A stretch of DNA of 64,000 nucleotides from Lachnospiraceae bacterium (lineage in GTDB: Bacteria > Bacillota > Clostridia > Lachnospirales > Lachnospiraceae), in the NCBI GenBank assembly GCA_022483465.1, contig JAKVNF010000001.1, positions 1-64,000 on the forward strand. Reading direction: 5' to 3'. Position numbers and translations under genes: made by a program. The notes below the pieces were generated by a model. That model was not told the origin of the DNA. It did no database searches and worked only from the letters and a program-made list of their open reading frames with translations. Below, one piece after another: positions 61,968 to 64,000 of the stretch (its first letter is position 1; every line of letters begins with the position of its first letter).

Positions 61968-63428
61968 TCAGTCCAGGTTGTTGTCAATGGCACCCTGCAG
62001 GGACTCCAGAGCCGTGTCGATGTCTGCGGTACCCTGCCAGTAGGAATCCAGTGCCTCGATCATCTCCGCCTTCATGCCGCCGTAGTAGTTGGTGGCACGG
62101 GGTGCGTACTTGGCATTATTCAGCTCCTCAACCACGTTGTAGCCCTTCATGCTCTTGTACTCATCGGACTGGTTGGCGTTGATGGCTGCGGGGATCTGTC
62201 CGGATCCTGCCCAGGTGATGCCGTAATCATTGGAGGCCGAGAACATGAAGTTCACGCAGGACTGGGACTCCTCGTCTGTCCGATCACTGTTCACCGGCAT
62301 GATCAGCGTGTGGGAGTCTGCCCAGCACTGGTTGGTGCCGAAGAGGTTTGGATAGCAGGCGTTGTTGAAGTTCAGGCCATCGGTGTTCTCAAAGGTTCCG
62401 GTCACCCAGGTGCCTGCAAACAGGAAGGCCGCCTTGCCGCTCTGGAACAGAGCCGACTCATCGTCGATACCGGGAAGAATCAGTCCATCATCGTAGAGGC
62501 CCTTGAGCCACTCCATGGACTCCTTTGCCTTGTCGGCATCCATGGTATCCTCGGTCGCATCCTCGTTTACGAAGTCTGCGCCGCCCTTCTGGAAGTAGTT
62601 CGCATACCAGATGCGGAAGGGATCATCGCCGCTGCTGTTTAGCGCCAGCGGGCTCACATCCTCCGGAAGGCTGTCCTTGCACTTCTGGAGCAGGGCCTTG
62701 AAGTCATCCGCAGAGGAGATGTTCTTCACATCGTCCTCCGAGATGCCGGCCTGTTTCAGGAGATCCAGGTTGTAGTACATGACCTCCGCGTGGGTATCCA
62801 GCGGGATCGCGTAGATCTTTCCGTCGATGGTGACCGCATCCACCGATGCCTGCTCGTAGTAGTCGGAGAGCTTGATGCCGGCGGCATTCAGGTAGTCATC
62901 CAGCGGCTCGATGGCGCCGGTCTTTGCGAGCTCATAGAGCTTGCTGACATGGGAGACACCGAGGTCCGGGCCATTCCCCGTGGCGACTGCAGTCTGGAGC
63001 TTCGTGTAGTAGTCCGCCCAGACAAGCGTGATGACGGACACCGGGTGATCCGGGTTCTTCTCCTGGTTGTACTGGTCCACGATCTTGCCGAACCACTCTC
63101 CGTCACCGCCGGTGAACAGGGACCAGAAGACCAGGTTGTTGGCATCGACCTTGACAGACTCCGGGTTGTTGACGGTTCCGTCATCATTGACATCGGTCTC
63201 ACTGGTGTACTCGACCCCTTCCTTCACCACACCGGTGGCCTGGGCCCCTGCGCTCTCTGTGGCGGCATCCGTGGATGCTGCGTCCGTGGACGCAGAAGCT
63301 GCCGTCTCCCCTGACGCAGCTGCACTGGTGGATGCAGTGGTTCCGGAGGACCCGGACGATCCGCAGCCTGCCAGGAGCCCCGCTGCAAGCAGTGCCGACA
63401 TCAGACAACAAATGGTTCTCTTTTTCAT
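61968..63428 (-). CDS. Carbohydrate-binding lipoprotein (CUT1, family 1)
   Basis: 486 residues. Signal with lipobox LAGC (Cys22), an Ala/Ser/Thr linker to about 65, then the extracellular solute-binding fold (LVFWSLFTGGDGEWFGKIVDQYN; LDTHAEVMYYNLDLLKQAG; GKAAFLFAGTWVTGTFENTDG). First gene of the transport and glycosidase operon. The GH38 and GH2 genes suggest a mannose- or galactose/glucuronate-containing oligosaccharide as ligand. Confidence 0.95.
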   Translation of the reverse strand: MKKRTICCLMSALLAAGLLAGCGSSGSSGTTASTSAAASGETAASASTDAASTDAATESAGAQATGVVKEGVEYTSETDVNDDGTVNNPESVKVDANNLVFWSLFTGGDGEWFGKIVDQYNQEKNPDHPVSVITLVWADYYTKLQTAVATGNGPDLGVSHVSKLYELAKTGAIEPLDDYLNAAGIKLSDYYEQASVDAVTIDGKIYAIPLDTHAEVMYYNLDLLKQAGISEDDVKNISSADDFKALLQKCKDSLPEDVSPLALNSSGDDPFRIWYANYFQKGGADFVNEDATEDTMDADKAKESMEWLKGLYDDGLILPGIDDESALFQSGKAAFLFAGTWVTGTFENTDGLNFNNACYPNLFGTNQCWADSHTLIMPVNSDRTDEESQSCVNFMFSASNDYGITWAGSGQIPAAINANQSDEYKSMKGYNVVEELNNAKYAPRATNYYGGMKAEMIEALDSYWQGTADIDTALESLQGAIDNNLD

Positions 63429-63504
63429 TGCATTTACCCTCCTTGTGTTCCTGCAACGCTACATACATCAACTTTTCTGTTGATTTGTTGTCCTTACGAT
63501 GAAT

Positions 63505-63532
63505 ATTTTAGTCGATCTGTTGCAGTTTTCAA
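63505..63532 (-). promoter_or_regulatory. Promoter of the glycan operon
   Basis: TTGAAA and TAAAAT with 16 bases between, on the minus strand, about 80 bases from the binding-protein start. CAAC-N6-GTTG (63468-63481), just downstream, could be an operator. Confidence 0.5.
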
Positions 63533-63565
63533 TCTTGTAAGGCTATATTTCGGGTTAAATGCATA

Positions 63566-63608
63566 GAAAAAAGCGGGTTTCAACAGAATTCCTGTTGATA
63601 AACCCGCT
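63566..63608 (-). terminator. Terminator of the regulator gene
   Basis: AGCGGGTTTATCAACAGG pairs with CTGTTGAAACCCGCT, followed on the minus strand by TTTTTTC. It lies 34 bases past the stop of the partial gene and separates it from the glycan operon. Confidence 0.9.
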
Positions 63609-63641
63609 CTGGGATTTTTGACAAAATTATTTTTGTTGTAA

Positions 63642-64000
63642 TTATGCCGGAAGGTAGGTCATCCGGAGCACGATGTCCTGATCATAATCACCAAATGCTC
63701 TGCCAAACAGGTTGAATCCGCCGATGTTGCGGGCATCCTCCTTGTTTCCGATCCGCACGGTAATGCGGCTCCTGGACAAAAGATCCAGGTCATCGATGGT
63801 GGTGGAGGCTGCCCTGCTGTCATTGACAAAGCTTCCCTCGTCCGTGACCGTCCAGGTGGTCAGAAGGCCGTACTGGGTCCTTCCTGCGCTCCAGGAGGGC
63901 GGGTTGTTCTTGCCCCGCCTGCTCCCAAAGTCCCCGGGACTGGTAAAGGTGCCGCAGTCCTTACCGTTGATCCAGAGCGTGATGTCAGACTTCCAGTTGT
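63642..64000 (-). CDS. C-terminal part of a probable ArsR-type regulator, 5' end outside window
   Basis: About 119 residues ending ...DIVLRMTYLPA. Phrases ITLWINGKDCGTFTSPGDFG, TQYGLLTTWTVTDEGSFV and NIGGFNLFGRAFGDYDQD match a C-terminal sensor-like domain that I recall attached to ArsR-family HTH proteins beside glycoside hydrolase operons in Firmicutes. The HTH itself is outside the window. Likely regulates the glycan genes that follow on the same strand. Confidence 0.6.
   Translation of the reverse strand, partial: NWKSDITLWINGKDCGTFTSPGDFGSRRGKNNPPSWSAGRTQYGLLTTWTVTDEGSFVNDSRAASTTIDDLDLLSRSRITVRIGNKEDARNIGGFNLFGRAFGDYDQDIVLRMTYLPA

Overview
The window reads as a chromosomal stretch of a fairly GC-rich Firmicute of the class Clostridia, probably Lachnospiraceae-like. 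This is inferred from strong GGAGG ribosome sites, lipoprotein-anchored ABC substrate-binding proteins, a monoderm-type pilMNOBTC set without a secretin, LexA, a DUF4869 protein and the mix of transposases. No rRNA, tRNA or CRISPR array was seen. Nearly all genes lie on the minus strand.

Layout. 1-3.6 kb: phage/ICE-like accessory genes (DUF2800 protein, small partner proteins, a sigma-like HTH protein, a zinc ribbon, LexA) and a candidate structured RNA. 3.7-8.8 kb: a broken type I restriction-modification locus. hsdS is whole; hsdM is cut after about 212 codons and fused to an EAL-like scrap; a diguanylate cyclase and an IS1182/IS5-type element lie between them. 8.9-20.5 kb: a type IV pilus locus, read pilM-N-O-B-T-C and then several prepilins. 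One prepilin carries a long Gly/Ser/Thr repeat and is interrupted at its leader by an IS1595-type element. 21-22.2 kb: a MetE-like methyltransferase. 22.5-33.1 kb: a ten-gene operon with a ribose-type ABC importer, MtnK-like kinase, MtnA-like isomerase, class II aldolase, FucU/RbsD mutarotase, DhaK, DhaL and a ribokinase-family kinase, divergent from a LacI regulator. It fits uptake and DHAP-shunt breakdown of methylthioribose, 5-deoxyribose or a similar sugar. 35.5-37.7 kb: prepilin peptidase and an unknown membrane protein. 37.7-42.5 kb: an IS21-type element with a tandem array of about 17 short repeats at its left end; its istA is split by an ISAzo13-type element. 42.5-46.2 kb: a VOC protein, an ISL3 remnant, and a DUF4869 gene followed by an ATPase gene split by a 308-bp MITE. 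46.2-48 kb: no convincing gene. 48-64 kb: a glycan-use locus (binding protein, two permeases, GH2, GH38) cut by an IS66/IS110 island, ending in the 3' part of what is probably an ArsR-type regulator.

How it works together. The pilus genes supply motor, platform and pilins. PilB carries two copies of the MshEN-type cyclic-di-GMP motif, and a GGDEF enzyme lies about 10 kb away, so pilus extension may respond to cyclic-di-GMP. The sugar operon supplies import, anomer exchange, phosphorylation, isomerisation and cleavage. The GH38/GH2/ABC genes suggest capture and trimming of mannose- and galactose- or glucuronate-type glycans. Mobile elements have disrupted at least five loci, and two 308-bp MITE copies share end sequences with the local IS1595-type element.
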